Positions 42,955-52,094 of a DNA stretch of 64,000 nucleotides are shown piece after piece. The stretch is from an uncultured Acetobacteraceae bacterium. GTDB lineage: Bacteria > Pseudomonadota > Alphaproteobacteria > Acetobacterales > Acetobacteraceae. Made by a program: the position numbers and the translations under genes. The stretch lies in NCBI GenBank assembly GCA_943912335.1, contig CALTUD010000019.1:11043-75042 (forward strand), written 5' to 3'. How positions within the stretch are numbered: position 1 is the stretch's first letter; each line of letters opens with the position of its first letter. The notes beneath the pieces were generated by a model. It did not search any database and had not been told where the DNA came from. It saw only the letters and a program-made list of their open reading frames with translations.

Positions 42955-44214
42955 TTACGCTGCCCGATAGCGGCTCAGCGCCAGATCGGCGTGCTCGATA
43001 TTGGGGCGCTGACCGGAAATCAGATCGGCGATCAGGCGCCCCGAACCGGCGGCCATGGTCCAGCCCAGCGTACCGTGGCCGGTGTTGAGCCAGAGGTTGG
43101 AATAGCGCCCCGAGGCGCCGACGATGGGCGTGCCGTCTGGCGTGTTGGGGCGCAGGCCGGTCCAGTAGGTGGCGCGGTCGAGATCGCCGCCGCCGTAGAG
43201 CTGGTTGAAGGACATCGCTAGGGTCTCGCGCCGGGCCGGACGGAGCGTGAGGTCGTAGCCGGCCAGCTCGGCCGTACCGCCGACGCGGATGCGGTCGCCG
43301 AGCCGGGTCATCGCCACCTTGTAGGTTTCGTCGTTCACCGTGGAGGTGGGTACGCGATCCGGGTCGGTGAGCGGGATGGTGAGCGAATAGCCTTTCACCG
43401 GGTAGACCGGCAGACGCAGCCCGAGCGGGCGCAGCAGACGTGCCGTGTGCACGCCGGTCGCGGCCAGATAGGCGTCCGCGCGCAGCACGCCCTTGCTGGT
43501 CTCGATTCCTTCCACGCGATCGGCGCTGAACAGCACGCGTCGGATGCCGACGCCCATGCGGAACGTCACGCCATCCTTTTCTGCCATTTCGGCCAGACGG
43601 CGCGTGAACAGATGCGCGTCGCCGGACTGGTCTCCAGGGAGGCGCAGACCGCCTTTGAGCAGATGCGCGGAGTGACGAAGCCCAGGCTCGTGCCGGACGA
43701 TGCCTTCGCGGTCCAGCAACTCGTGCGCCACGCCGCTTTCGGCCAGGATGCGCATGTCGTCGGCGGCATGGTCGAGCTGGGCCTGGGTGCGGAAGAGCTG
43801 GATCAGCCCTTTCTGCCCGTCGTCATAGGTGATCCCGGTCTGGTGGCGCAGATCGTCGAGGCAATCGCGGCTGTATTCCGCCAGACGCAACATGCGGCTC
43901 TTGTTGCGGTCGTAGGCCTCCTCGGTGCAGTTCGCGAGCAGGGCGGCGCACCAGCGCATCATGGCGATGTCGAAGCGCGGCCGGATCTGCAACGGGCTGT
44001 GCTTTTGCAGCATCCAGCCGATCGCCTTGCGCGGCAGGCCGGGTGCGGCCCAGGGGGTGGAATAGCCGGGCGAGACCTGGCCCGCATTGGCGAAGGAGGT
44101 TTCCAGCGCCACGCCGGGCTGGCGATCGATCAGCTCCACCTCGTGCCCGAGCCTGGCGAGATACCAGGCCGAGCTCACGCCGATCACACCGCCGCCCAGC
44201 ACCAGAACCTTCAT
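42955..44214 (-). CDS. dadA: D-amino acid dehydrogenase
   Basis: A 419-residue FAD enzyme. The N-terminal dinucleotide fold is KVLVLGGGVIGVSSAWYLARLG. Characteristic DadA stretches follow: GNAGQVSPGYSTPWAAPGLP-type residues early on, a middle TGVHTARLLRPLGLRLPVYPVKGY, and GLRPNTPDGTPIVGASGRY with NTGHGTLGWTMAAGSG at the C-terminus. It oxidises D-alanine and other D-amino acids to 2-oxo acids and passes electrons to the respiratory chain at the inner membrane. It starts 4 bases after the alanine racemase gene ends, the classic dadA/dadX pairing for alanine catabolism. Confidence 0.93.
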   Translation of the reverse strand: MKVLVLGGGVIGVSSAWYLARLGHEVELIDRQPGVALETSFANAGQVSPGYSTPWAAPGLPRKAIGWMLQKHSPLQIRPRFDIAMMRWCAALLANCTEEAYDRNKSRMLRLAEYSRDCLDDLRHQTGITYDDGQKGLIQLFRTQAQLDHAADDMRILAESGVAHELLDREGIVRHEPGLRHSAHLLKGGLRLPGDQSGDAHLFTRRLAEMAEKDGVTFRMGVGIRRVLFSADRVEGIETSKGVLRADAYLAATGVHTARLLRPLGLRLPVYPVKGYSLTIPLTDPDRVPTSTVNDETYKVAMTRLGDRIRVGGTAELAGYDLTLRPARRETLAMSFNQLYGGGDLDRATYWTGLRPNTPDGTPIVGASGRYSNLWLNTGHGTLGWTMAAGSGRLIADLISGQRPNIEHADLALSRYRAA

Positions 44215-44218
44215 AATC

Positions 44219-45328
44219 CTATCCCTCGTAAGTTCGGCCGTAGCGATGGCCCAGCGCGGTCAGTATCTCGTAGCCGATCGTTCCTGCCGCTTCGGCCACG
44301 TCTTCCAGAGGCCGGTTCGGACCGATCAGTTCCAGCGCGGCACCTTCCGGCAGCGATGCTGGATCGATGCCGGTGACGTCCACCGCCAGACAATCCATGG
44401 AGATGCGGCCGACGATCGGCAGCGCTTCCCCCCGGCCTCGCAGCGTCGCGGCGCCTCGGCTGCTTCCTGCACGCAGGAAACCGTCCGCATAGCCCACCGC
44501 CACGGTGGCGATCCGGCTGTCGTGCGCGGCGATATGGGTTGCGCCGTAGCCGACCCAGGCGCCGGCCGGAACCTCCCGGCACTGCACCACGCGGCCGTCG
44601 AGCCGGATCACCGGCTGCATCGGGTTGGGCCGGGCGGCGGTGGGCGGTACGCCGTAGAGGGCCGCGCCCGGGCGCACGAGATCGAAATGGAATGCGGGCG
44701 GCAGGAAGATGCCGGAGGAGGCGGCGAGGCTCCAGCGCGGAAACGGGAAGCGTGTCCGCAGCCGCTCGAACGCCATGCGCTGCTGTTCGTTGGCCGGATG
44801 GTCCGGCGTGTCGGCGCAGCCGAGATGGCTCATCGCGAGGCCGACCGACACGCGTTCGAGGCGCCAGGGTTCGCGCTCCAGCGTGTCGGCATCTTCCGGC
44901 GACAGGCCGAAGCGGGACATGCCGGTATCGAATTGCAGCGCCGCCGGAAGGATGCGGCCGAGCGCTGCGGCCAGCGCCGCCCATTCCGTCATCTGATCCA
45001 GCGAGTTCAGGACCGGCAGTAACGCATGCGCGTCAAACAAGGCGGCGGTGCCGGGTGGGATGCCGTTCAGCACATGGATCGCGGCCTCGGATCCCAGGAT
45101 GGCGCGCAACGCGATGCCTTCGGCCAGATGGGCGACGAAGAAGCAGCGGGCTCCGGCTGCATGCAGCGCGGGCGCGACCCGGTCCATGCCGAGACCGTAG
45201 GCATCCGCCTTCACCACGGCGGCGCATTCCGCCCCGGCCGCGCGCCGGGACAAAGCGTGCCAGTTGGCGGCGATGGCGCCGAGATCGATCCTCAGCAGCC
45301 CGCCATGCGGATCGGGGAGCGTGCTCAC
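44219..45328 (-). CDS. alr: Alanine racemase
   Basis: A 369-residue fold-type III PLP enzyme. AAVVKADAYGLGMD contains the PLP-binding Lys, SLDQMTEWAALAAAL and FDTGMSRFGLSPED line the barrel, and VGYGATHIAAHDSRIATVAV carries the catalytic Tyr region. The start is a GTG overlapping the stop of the flavoprotein gene (GTGA at 45328-45325); the much longer frame upstream is antisense. It interconverts L- and D-alanine for peptidoglycan or for catabolism by the adjacent DadA. Whether it is the only alanine racemase of the cell cannot be judged here. Confidence 0.93.
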   Translation of the reverse strand: MSTLPDPHGGLLRIDLGAIAANWHALSRRAAGAECAAVVKADAYGLGMDRVAPALHAAGARCFFVAHLAEGIALRAILGSEAAIHVLNGIPPGTAALFDAHALLPVLNSLDQMTEWAALAAALGRILPAALQFDTGMSRFGLSPEDADTLEREPWRLERVSVGLAMSHLGCADTPDHPANEQQRMAFERLRTRFPFPRWSLAASSGIFLPPAFHFDLVRPGAALYGVPPTAARPNPMQPVIRLDGRVVQCREVPAGAWVGYGATHIAAHDSRIATVAVGYADGFLRAGSSRGAATLRGRGEALPIVGRISMDCLAVDVTGIDPASLPEGAALELIGPNRPLEDVAEAAGTIGYEILTALGHRYGRTYEG

Positions 45329-46362
45329 GAGACCGGCAGGCCGCTGGTGGTGGAATGTTCGAAGCGCAGCGCCTGGTCCGGTCTGGCGACCGCATGGATC
45401 GCGTGTGCGGCCATCGCCGCTTCGCTGAATCCCTGCAGGATGAGTTTCAGCTTGCCGGGATAGGAGGCGACGTCGCCCACCGCGAACACGCCCGGGAGCG
45501 AGGTGCGCATCGTGGCCGGATCGACCGGGATCACGCCGTGCATCCCGGTGTCCAGGCCCCAGCCGGCGATCGGGCCGAGATCGGTGCTGAGACCGAAGAA
45601 GGCCAGCAGCCGGTCGGCCGGGAGGGTGCGCCGTTCGCCGTCGAGCGAGGCGACGATCACGCCAGACAAGGCGCCGTCCGTGCCGTCGAGCGCCTGGAGC
45701 TGGAACGGCACCACCCGTTCGACCAGTCCGGCGGAGACCGCCTCGTCCAGGCGACGCAGCGATTCCGGCGCGGCGCGGAAGCGGTCGCGACGGTGGATCA
45801 GCCAGATGCGCTCGGCCACCCCGACCAGGGCCAGGGCCCAGTCCACCGCGCTGTCGCCGCCGCCGGCGATCGCCACGGAGCGGCCGCGCAGGGATTCGCG
45901 CTGGCGCACCAGGTAATGCACCGCGCCCGAGCGCTCGAATTCCTCGATGCCGGACAGCGGCGGGCGGTTCGGGCCGAAGGCGCCGGCGCCCGCGGCGATC
46001 AGCACCGTCCGGGCGCGGATGCTGTCGCCGGCATCGGTGAGCAGGGTGAAATCGCCCGCCGCACCGGACAGGCCGGTGACGCGCCGGCTCAGGCGGCGCG
46101 GCACGGCGAAGGGCATCAATTGCCGTTCCAGATTGCCGATCAGCGCGCCGGCCTCGATCTCGGGCAGGCCAGGAATGTCGTAGATCGGTTTTTCCGGGTA
46201 GAGCGCCGCGCATTGCCCTCCGGTCTCGGCCAGCGCGTCGATCAGCACGCAGCTCAGCCGCAGCATCCGGCACTGGAAGGCCGCGAACAGCCCGACCGGC
46301 CCGGCCCCCACGATCGCGACATCGAACCCATGTGCCTCCGGCTGATGATCGGCGCCGTCCAT
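45325..46362 (-). CDS. Ferredoxin/flavodoxin--NADP reductase type 2 (thioredoxin-reductase-like)
   Basis: A 345-residue FAD/NAD(P)H oxidoreductase. FDVAIVGAGPVGLFAAFQ binds FAD, GGQCAALYPEKPIYDIPG is typical of FNR type 2, and VAIAGGGDSAVDWALAL binds NADPH. The thioredoxin-reductase CxxC is absent (only one Cys in GGQCAAL), which separates it from TrxB. FNR2 enzymes reduce ferredoxin or flavodoxin with NADPH. It is the first gene of an operon with alr and dadA (GTGA overlap to alr). The link to D-alanine metabolism is not obvious. The ATG at 46362 with AGGGA upstream is preferred to 46383. Confidence 0.85.
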   Translation of the reverse strand: MDGADHQPEAHGFDVAIVGAGPVGLFAAFQCRMLRLSCVLIDALAETGGQCAALYPEKPIYDIPGLPEIEAGALIGNLERQLMPFAVPRRLSRRVTGLSGAAGDFTLLTDAGDSIRARTVLIAAGAGAFGPNRPPLSGIEEFERSGAVHYLVRQRESLRGRSVAIAGGGDSAVDWALALVGVAERIWLIHRRDRFRAAPESLRRLDEAVSAGLVERVVPFQLQALDGTDGALSGVIVASLDGERRTLPADRLLAFFGLSTDLGPIAGWGLDTGMHGVIPVDPATMRTSLPGVFAVGDVASYPGKLKLILQGFSEAAMAAHAIHAVARPDQALRFEHSTTSGLPVS

Positions 46363-46422
46363 CGTATCCCTTCCCGCTCGCATCCATTGTGAAGCATGGC
46401 CGGGCTACGGCAAGATGCCGCC

Positions 46423-46899
46423 ATGAGCCCGGCGCTGACACGAGACCTGCCCGATCTAGCGGCCACCGAAGCGTTCGGCCGCATCCTCGCATCGCTGCTG
46501 CGGCCGGGCGACTGCATCCTGCTGGACGGGCCGCTCGGCGCCGGCAAGACCGCCCTGGCGCGCGCCCTGTTGCGCGAAGCGTGCGGCAGGGAGGCCATGG
46601 ACGTGCCGAGCCCCTCCTACACGCTGGTGCAGGGCTATGAAACGCCTGCCGGACTGCCGATCCATCATTTCGATCTCTGGCGGCTGGACGGTCCTGCGGC
46701 CTTGGAGGAGTTGGGCTGGGACGAGGCGCGGGATGGGGTGGTTCTGGTGGAATGGCCGGACCGGCTCGGTGCTCTGGCGCCGGAGGACGCCCTGCGGCTC
46801 GATCTGGCGTTGCTCCCCTCGTCCGGCCCCGATCCGGACGCCCCTGCGCCCAGGCGCGTCCACGTTCGCGGCTGGGCCGATCGTCTGGTGACGGCGTGA
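46423..46899 (+). CDS. tsaE: tRNA threonylcarbamoyladenosine biosynthesis ATPase TsaE
   Basis: A 158-residue P-loop protein. ILLDGPLGAGKTALARALL is the Walker A motif, SPSYTLVQGYE is the switch-like segment, IHHFDLWRLDGPAALEELGW is the family signature, and VLVEWPDRLGALAPED carries the Walker B-like acidic residues. It assists TsaD/TsaB in t6A modification of ANN-decoding tRNAs. The start could also be the ATG at 46396. It overlaps the nucleotidyltransferase gene by GTGA and is divergent from the flavoprotein operon (60-base gap). Confidence 0.92.
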   Translation: MSPALTRDLPDLAATEAFGRILASLLRPGDCILLDGPLGAGKTALARALLREACGREAMDVPSPSYTLVQGYETPAGLPIHHFDLWRLDGPAALEELGWDEARDGVVLVEWPDRLGALAPEDALRLDLALLPSSGPDPDAPAPRRVHVRGWADRLVTA

Positions 46900-47663
46900 G
46901 TGCCGTTTCGAAGCCGCCGCACGCGGCCATGGTGCTGGCGGCCGGGCTCGGCACGCGCATGCAGCCTTTCACCGCCGATACGGCCAAGCCGCTTCTGTCC
47001 GTCGCCGGGCGCACCCTGCTGGACTACGCGTTGGACCGTCTTGGCGAGGCCGGAATCGGTCGCGCCGTGGTGAATGCGCATTGGCATGCCGAGCAGGTGG
47101 CCGACCGCGTTCGCGCCCGTGCCGCGCGCGAGGCCGGACGGATGGAGCTGGTGTTGCAGCCGGAACAGGAGCTGCTCGGGACCGGCGGCGCCGTGGTGAA
47201 GGCGCTGGAGCTGGGCACCCTGCCGAAAAGCGAAGCGTTCCTGATGGTGAATGGCGACAGCCTGTGGCTGGATGGACCGATCCCGGCGGTGCAGCGCCTG
47301 CGCCGAAAATTCGACCCGGCCGAGCTGGACGTTCTGCTTCTGGTGGCACGTGCCGCGACGGTGATCGGCGAGGTCGGCGCGGGCGATTTCGCCATGGACG
47401 AGAACGGCGTGCTGCGTCGCAGGGGCGAGAACGAGATCGTGCCCTACGTGTTCGCCGGGGTGCAGGTGGTGTCGCCGTCTTTGTTCGCCGACGTGCCGGA
47501 CGAGCCGTTCAGCATGAACCTGATCTGGGACCGGGCGATCGAGAGCGGCCGGATCGGCGCCCTGGTGCATGACGGGCCCTGGTTCCATTTGAGCCGCCCG
47601 TCCGACATCACCGACACCGAACGGGCGATCCGCGATCCGCTCTATGGGCCGTCCAATACCTGA
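46896..47663 (+). CDS. Sugar-1-phosphate nucleotidyltransferase (MurU/ManC-like)
   Basis: A 255-residue nucleotidyltransferase. AMVLAAGLGTRMQPFTADTAKPLL is the NTP-binding signature, followed by LLDYALDRLGEAGIGRAVVN, LLGTGGAVVKAL and FLMVNGDSLW with the metal-binding Asp. Close relatives next to tsaE in alphaproteobacteria are annotated as mannose-1-phosphate guanylyltransferase or as the uridylyltransferase MurU of peptidoglycan recycling. The GTG start overlaps the tsaE stop (GTGA). The sugar kinase (AmgK-like phosphotransferase) that usually sits between tsaE and this gene is absent. The specificity is not certain. Confidence 0.85.
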   Translation: MSAVSKPPHAAMVLAAGLGTRMQPFTADTAKPLLSVAGRTLLDYALDRLGEAGIGRAVVNAHWHAEQVADRVRARAAREAGRMELVLQPEQELLGTGGAVVKALELGTLPKSEAFLMVNGDSLWLDGPIPAVQRLRRKFDPAELDVLLLVARAATVIGEVGAGDFAMDENGVLRRRGENEIVPYVFAGVQVVSPSLFADVPDEPFSMNLIWDRAIESGRIGALVHDGPWFHLSRPSDITDTERAIRDPLYGPSNT

Positions 47664-47668
47664 GCCGG

Positions 47669-48766
47669 TCAGTTCGGCAGGGAGACCGGACCGCTCGGCT
47701 CGTGCAGCGGGCAACCGTTGATCCGGCTGCGCAGGCCGCTCAGCTCGCTGTAGGCCGCACGCCTCGAGCGCATGATGCCGCCGAGCGGGCGATGCGCGGC
47801 CAGACCGTGCCAGGGGCTGAAGCTGAGACGGTCGTCACCGACCGCGGCGCGTTGCTCGCTCCAGCTGTTCTGCGGCTGCACCACGATCCGGCCCACGGTG
47901 AGAGGGGGGCTCTGGTCTTCCGGCCAGACCACGGAGGCATCCTCGATCGGCATGGCGTCGAGATCGGTGCAGAGCTGCACGCGGATTTCCCAGACGGCGC
48001 CGTGTTCGGCGAAGAAGGCGCGCACGGCATCGCGCAGCGCGTCCGGGTGTCCCGCGACGTCGATCGGCTTGTTCTTCAGCGCCAGCAGTTCCGGCGTCGC
48101 CGGCACCACGCTCACCTTGCCGAAATGCTCGCCCCAGAGCAGCGGCACCATGGTGTAGAAGCTGTCGCCCAGGATGTGCGTGTTGGGATGGCCGCCGAGA
48201 CTGCGAAGGGTCGGGCTGGGCGAGGATACGGTTTCGACCACGCTTTCCACCCCGCGCAGCACGGCGGACAGCGCCTTCTTCAGCACCTGCGGCGTGTCGG
48301 TGGTCTTCGCCAGAAGCTTGAGGCTGCCGGCGAACTTCTTCGGATTGGGCGCGGAGAAGGCGGGTGCGTTCTGCATCACCAGATCCTGGTTTCGCTGGTC
48401 TTCGGATCCCGGCAGGCGCACGCCGTCGACGCCGATGATCTTCACCGCCAGGCCGCGCGGCGTGGATACGCTGTCGTCCAGGATGTCGCCCGGGTTGGTG
48501 GAGAAGCGCATCACCACCGGAAACGTGCCGGGTTTCGCGAACGCGCCCTGGGCCAGAACCGGCGGCAGATCGTCCGGAATTTCCAGAACGCCGTCGAGAA
48601 GCCCATGGCTCTTCGCGTGCACCGCGCGTACGGCGTGGCCGTAATCCTTCGACGTGGTTTCGACGATGGAGCGCAGGGCGTCGCGCATCTCGGCGAAAAC
48701 CTGTTCCTCGTCCGGTTCCGGTTGTTCAAATTCAGGGTGAAACGGAAGCGGGGTGTTGACGGGCAC
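47669..48766 (-). CDS. Catalase-family heme protein (y4iL-like)
   Basis: A 365-residue protein of the catalase superfamily, shorter than monofunctional catalases (about 480+). AVRAVHAKSHGLLDGVLEI holds the distal His, FPVVMRFSTNPGDILDDSVS and RGLAVKIIGVDG are the core catalase strands, QDLVMQNAPAF is the NADPH/heme pocket segment, and RSRRAAYSELSGLR has the R-x3-Y proximal heme ligand pattern. No signal peptide. The GTG start with GGAG 9 bases upstream is the best; a frame extends further up but overlaps the divergent addB leader. It is inserted, in opposite orientation, between the nucleotidyltransferase gene and addB. Confidence 0.82.
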   Translation of the reverse strand: MPVNTPLPFHPEFEQPEPDEEQVFAEMRDALRSIVETTSKDYGHAVRAVHAKSHGLLDGVLEIPDDLPPVLAQGAFAKPGTFPVVMRFSTNPGDILDDSVSTPRGLAVKIIGVDGVRLPGSEDQRNQDLVMQNAPAFSAPNPKKFAGSLKLLAKTTDTPQVLKKALSAVLRGVESVVETVSSPSPTLRSLGGHPNTHILGDSFYTMVPLLWGEHFGKVSVVPATPELLALKNKPIDVAGHPDALRDAVRAFFAEHGAVWEIRVQLCTDLDAMPIEDASVVWPEDQSPPLTVGRIVVQPQNSWSEQRAAVGDDRLSFSPWHGLAAHRPLGGIMRSRRAAYSELSGLRSRINGCPLHEPSGPVSLPN

Positions 48767-48909
48767 GGCGGCGGCTCCGGGAGGGCTTGGGTTCCGACAA
48801 CGTCGCGTCGTCGCTGACGGTTCATCCCCGGCGGGCCGGCGTCGTTGCGAAGCCGGTGCGAGTGTTCGCTTCCGTATCGTCGCACCAGTCTCTAGGTTTC
48901 CGCCCTGCC

Positions 48910-51891
48910 GTGACACCGAACCTCGCCACCATTCCGCTGCATCTCCCGTTTCTCGACGTGCTCGCGCGTCGCTGGCTGGAGGCGCATGCGAGCGCCGCCG
49001 ATCCGTTGGCCGGTGCGCGCGGCACCATCCTGCTGCCCACGCGCCGCGCCGCGCGTGCGCTGAGCGAGGCGTTCCTGCGCGCGTCCGGCGGCAATGCGAT
49101 GCTGCAGCCCCGGATCTCGGCCCTGGGCGCACTGGACGAGGCGCCTTTGGCGCTGGGCAACTGGCTGGACGCGCCGCCGGCGATCGGCGTGCTGGACCGG
49201 CTCGCCTTGTTGTCCGAGCTGGTGTTGAAGGCCGGCACCTCGTTCGGCACCGCGCCGAGTCTGGATCAGGCCTGGGGACTGGCGCAGGCTTTGGCCGATC
49301 TGATGGACGAGGCCGAGCGCGCCGGCTGCGATCTGGCCGCGACCCTGCCGGATGCGGCGGAAGAACAGGCCGAGCATTGGCAGCTCACGCTCCGGTTCCT
49401 GCGGATCGTCACCGAGATCTGGCCGACCCTTCTAATTGAGCGCGGGCAGAGCAATCCGGTGGCGCGCCAGATGGCGCTGCTGGACGCGCAGAGCCGGTTG
49501 TGGCGCGACCATCCGCCCGCGGCGCCGATCTGGGCGGCAGGGTTCACGACCCTTTCGCCTGCCGCGACGATCCTGCTCGATGCGATCGCGCATCTGCCGA
49601 ACGGCATGCTGGTGCTGCCTGGTCTCGACGACCCGTTGGCCGATGCCGATTGGGAAACCCTGCCGGACAGCCATCCGCAGGCCGGTCTGGCGCGTCTGCT
49701 CGCCAAGCTGGGCGCGCGTCGCGCTGATTTCGTCGTTTGGGGCAAGGATGCCGCGCCTGTGGTGCCGCAAGCGCGCGTCGCGGCGCTGGGCCGGGCGCTG
49801 CTGCCGCAACAGGCGTTGGGGGATTGGCTGCGTCGCGACGAGGCGGTCTCGGTAGCCGGTTTGGGCCGTCTGCACACGGCCGATCAGCAGGAGGAAGCCG
49901 CCGCCATCGCCCTTCTGCTGCGCGACGCGATCGAGACCCCAAACAAGCGCGCCGCTCTGGTGACCCCGGATCGTGGTCTGGCGCGTCGCGTGGCGGTGGA
50001 ACTGTTCCGTTGGGGCGTGGCGGTGGATGACAGCGCCGGCGAGGCCCTTGCCGGAACGCCGCCGGCGCTGCTGTTGCGTCTGGTGGCGGCCACAGTGGCG
50101 GAGGGGCTGTCGCCGGTCTCGTTCCTGTCTCTGCTGAAGCATCCGCTCTGCGCGGCCGGTCTGCATCCGGCCGAATGCCGCCGTCAGGCGCGTGCGCTGG
50201 AGCTGGCGGTGCTGCGTGGGCCGGCGCCGGCGCCGGGCGCGGCGGGCCTGCGCGAGGCGGTGCAGGACCGGGCCGGCGGCGATGCGGCGGTGTCGGCGTT
50301 CCTGGAACGGGTTCTGGGGCGGCTCGAACCGCTTTCCGTTCAGTTCGCGCAGCGTCAGGCGCCGGTGCCGGCGCTGCTTCGGGCCTTGCTTCAGGCCACG
50401 GAGTCGCTGGCGGCGACCGAGGACGAGTCCGGCGCGGCGATCCTGTGGTCTGGCGAGGACGGCAACGCCCTGGCGCTGCATCTGGCGGAATTGTCCGACG
50501 CGACGGCGGCGGTGCCGCCCCAGGCGCCACGCGTTCTGCCTGGGTTGCTGGAGGCGTCCCTCCAGGGCATCGCCGTGCGCAGCCGGCGCGCCCTGCGCGG
50601 TCTGCCGGTCGGGGCGACCGAGCATCCGCGCGTGTTCATCTGGGGCCTGCTGGAAGCGCGGCTGCAGACGGCGGATCTGTTGATCCTTGGCGGATTGGCG
50701 GAAACGGCGTGGCCGCAGGCGGTCGATCCGGGGCCGTGGATGAGCCGGCCGATGCGCAAGCGCGTGGGTCTGCCCTCTCCGGAAGAAGCGGTCGGGCAGG
50801 CGGCGCATGATTTCCTGTCCTGCTGCTGTTCCGCGCCGAGCGTGGTGCTGTCCTGCCCGGGTCGTCGTGACGGTGCGCCGTCGGTGCCCGCGCGCTGGCT
50901 GGTGCGTCTCGACGCGTTTCTGCAAGGCCAGGACCAGGTCTTGCCGATCGACCCTGCCGGCGCCTGGCTGCGCCGGCTTGATCAGCCGAAGGGCCCGGCG
51001 AAGCCCGTTTCGCCGCCGGAACCGCGCCCGGCGCTTTCGTTGCGTCCGCGCCGTTTGAGCATCACCGAGATCGAGACCTGGATGCGCGACCCCTACGCGA
51101 TCCATGCCAGGCATGTTCTGCGTTTGCGCCCGTTGCCGGAACTGGAGCAGGCCGCGGATGCGGCGGATTACGGCATGATCGTGCATGACGCGCTGGCGCG
51201 GTTCTTCGCCGAACATCCGACGGACTGGCCCGCGAACGCGGCCGAGGCTTTGGCGGACGCGTTCGACGGTTCGCTGGCTGCGGCGCGGCTGCGTCCGGCT
51301 TTGGCGGCATGGTGGCGGCCGCGTCTGCGTCGCATCGCCGCCTGGGTGGCCGAGGCGGAAACGGCGCGTCGTCGCGAGGCGGGGCCGGCGCTTGTATGCA
51401 CCGAGATCGCCGGCCGCGTGACGCTGGAAGGCGCGCCGGGCGGGGCGTTCGTTCTGGGCGGCCGTGCCGACCGCATCGATCTGCGCGCGGACGGCAAACT
51501 CGCCTTGTTCGATTACAAGACCGGAACCTTGCCGGGAAAGGCGTCGGTGCAGGCCGGCTGGTCGTCGCAGCTGGTTCTGGAGGCGGCGATGGCGCTGCGC
51601 GGCGCGTTCGGCGCGGAACTACAGGCCCCAGCCGGCGAGATCACCTATTGGCGGTTGTCCGGCGGCCACACGCCGGGCGAGGAAAGCCGTCCCGCCGAGG
51701 ACGAGGCGTTGCAGGATCTGGTGAACCAGTGCTGGGGCGCTCTGCAGGGTTTGATCGCCGCCTATGACGATCCGGACCAGCCCTATCTGTCGCATCCGCG
51801 GCCGGAACACGCACCGCCTTATCCGGACTACGCCCAGCTCGCGCGCGTCGCGGAATGGAGTGCGGCCCGCGACGAGGGCGGCGGGGCCTGA
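48910..51891 (+). CDS. addB: Double-strand break repair protein AddB
   Basis: About 993 residues, normal for alphaproteobacterial AddB. The N-terminal LPFLDVLARRWLEAH and TILLPTRRAARALSEAFL form the degenerate helicase domain. LLILGGLAETAWPQAVDPGPWMSRPMRKR is typical of the AddB family. The C-terminus is a RecB-type nuclease: FVLGGRADRIDLRADGKLALFDYKTG, with the catalytic Asp and Lys. Together with AddA it forms a helicase-nuclease that resects double-strand ends for RecA. The start is uncertain (GTG at 48910, weak signal). It is separated from addA by a sedolisin gene, which is unusual. Confidence 0.9.
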   Translation: MTPNLATIPLHLPFLDVLARRWLEAHASAADPLAGARGTILLPTRRAARALSEAFLRASGGNAMLQPRISALGALDEAPLALGNWLDAPPAIGVLDRLALLSELVLKAGTSFGTAPSLDQAWGLAQALADLMDEAERAGCDLAATLPDAAEEQAEHWQLTLRFLRIVTEIWPTLLIERGQSNPVARQMALLDAQSRLWRDHPPAAPIWAAGFTTLSPAATILLDAIAHLPNGMLVLPGLDDPLADADWETLPDSHPQAGLARLLAKLGARRADFVVWGKDAAPVVPQARVAALGRALLPQQALGDWLRRDEAVSVAGLGRLHTADQQEEAAAIALLLRDAIETPNKRAALVTPDRGLARRVAVELFRWGVAVDDSAGEALAGTPPALLLRLVAATVAEGLSPVSFLSLLKHPLCAAGLHPAECRRQARALELAVLRGPAPAPGAAGLREAVQDRAGGDAAVSAFLERVLGRLEPLSVQFAQRQAPVPALLRALLQATESLAATEDESGAAILWSGEDGNALALHLAELSDATAAVPPQAPRVLPGLLEASLQGIAVRSRRALRGLPVGATEHPRVFIWGLLEARLQTADLLILGGLAETAWPQAVDPGPWMSRPMRKRVGLPSPEEAVGQAAHDFLSCCCSAPSVVLSCPGRRDGAPSVPARWLVRLDAFLQGQDQVLPIDPAGAWLRRLDQPKGPAKPVSPPEPRPALSLRPRRLSITEIETWMRDPYAIHARHVLRLRPLPELEQAADAADYGMIVHDALARFFAEHPTDWPANAAEALADAFDGSLAAARLRPALAAWWRPRLRRIAAWVAEAETARRREAGPALVCTEIAGRVTLEGAPGGAFVLGGRADRIDLRADGKLALFDYKTGTLPGKASVQAGWSSQLVLEAAMALRGAFGAELQAPAGEITYWRLSGGHTPGEESRPAEDEALQDLVNQCWGALQGLIAAYDDPDQPYLSHPRPEHAPPYPDYAQLARVAEWSAARDEGGGA

Positions 51892-52094
51892 GCGGAGCCG
51901 CCGGTAACATTCTAGTTCAATTCGAAACCGCAGCGCCCCGCGCAGAGCGGCGTCCCTTTGCTAAGACGACGGCGCAATAACCAACACAGCGTGGATCGCC
52001 GGGGAACGCGCCGCGTCCACGGGCACGGAGCCGTCATCGGAACAACCGTTGGTGCCCGTTCCGGATCTCGCTGTGTGCGACCGGAGCGTCTTGG

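Noticed and set aside
44219..47014. 931-codon frame joining alr to sequence antisense to tsaE
   Set aside because: Only the last 369 codons match alanine racemase. The GTG at 45328 overlapping the upstream stop is the natural start, so no fusion is claimed.
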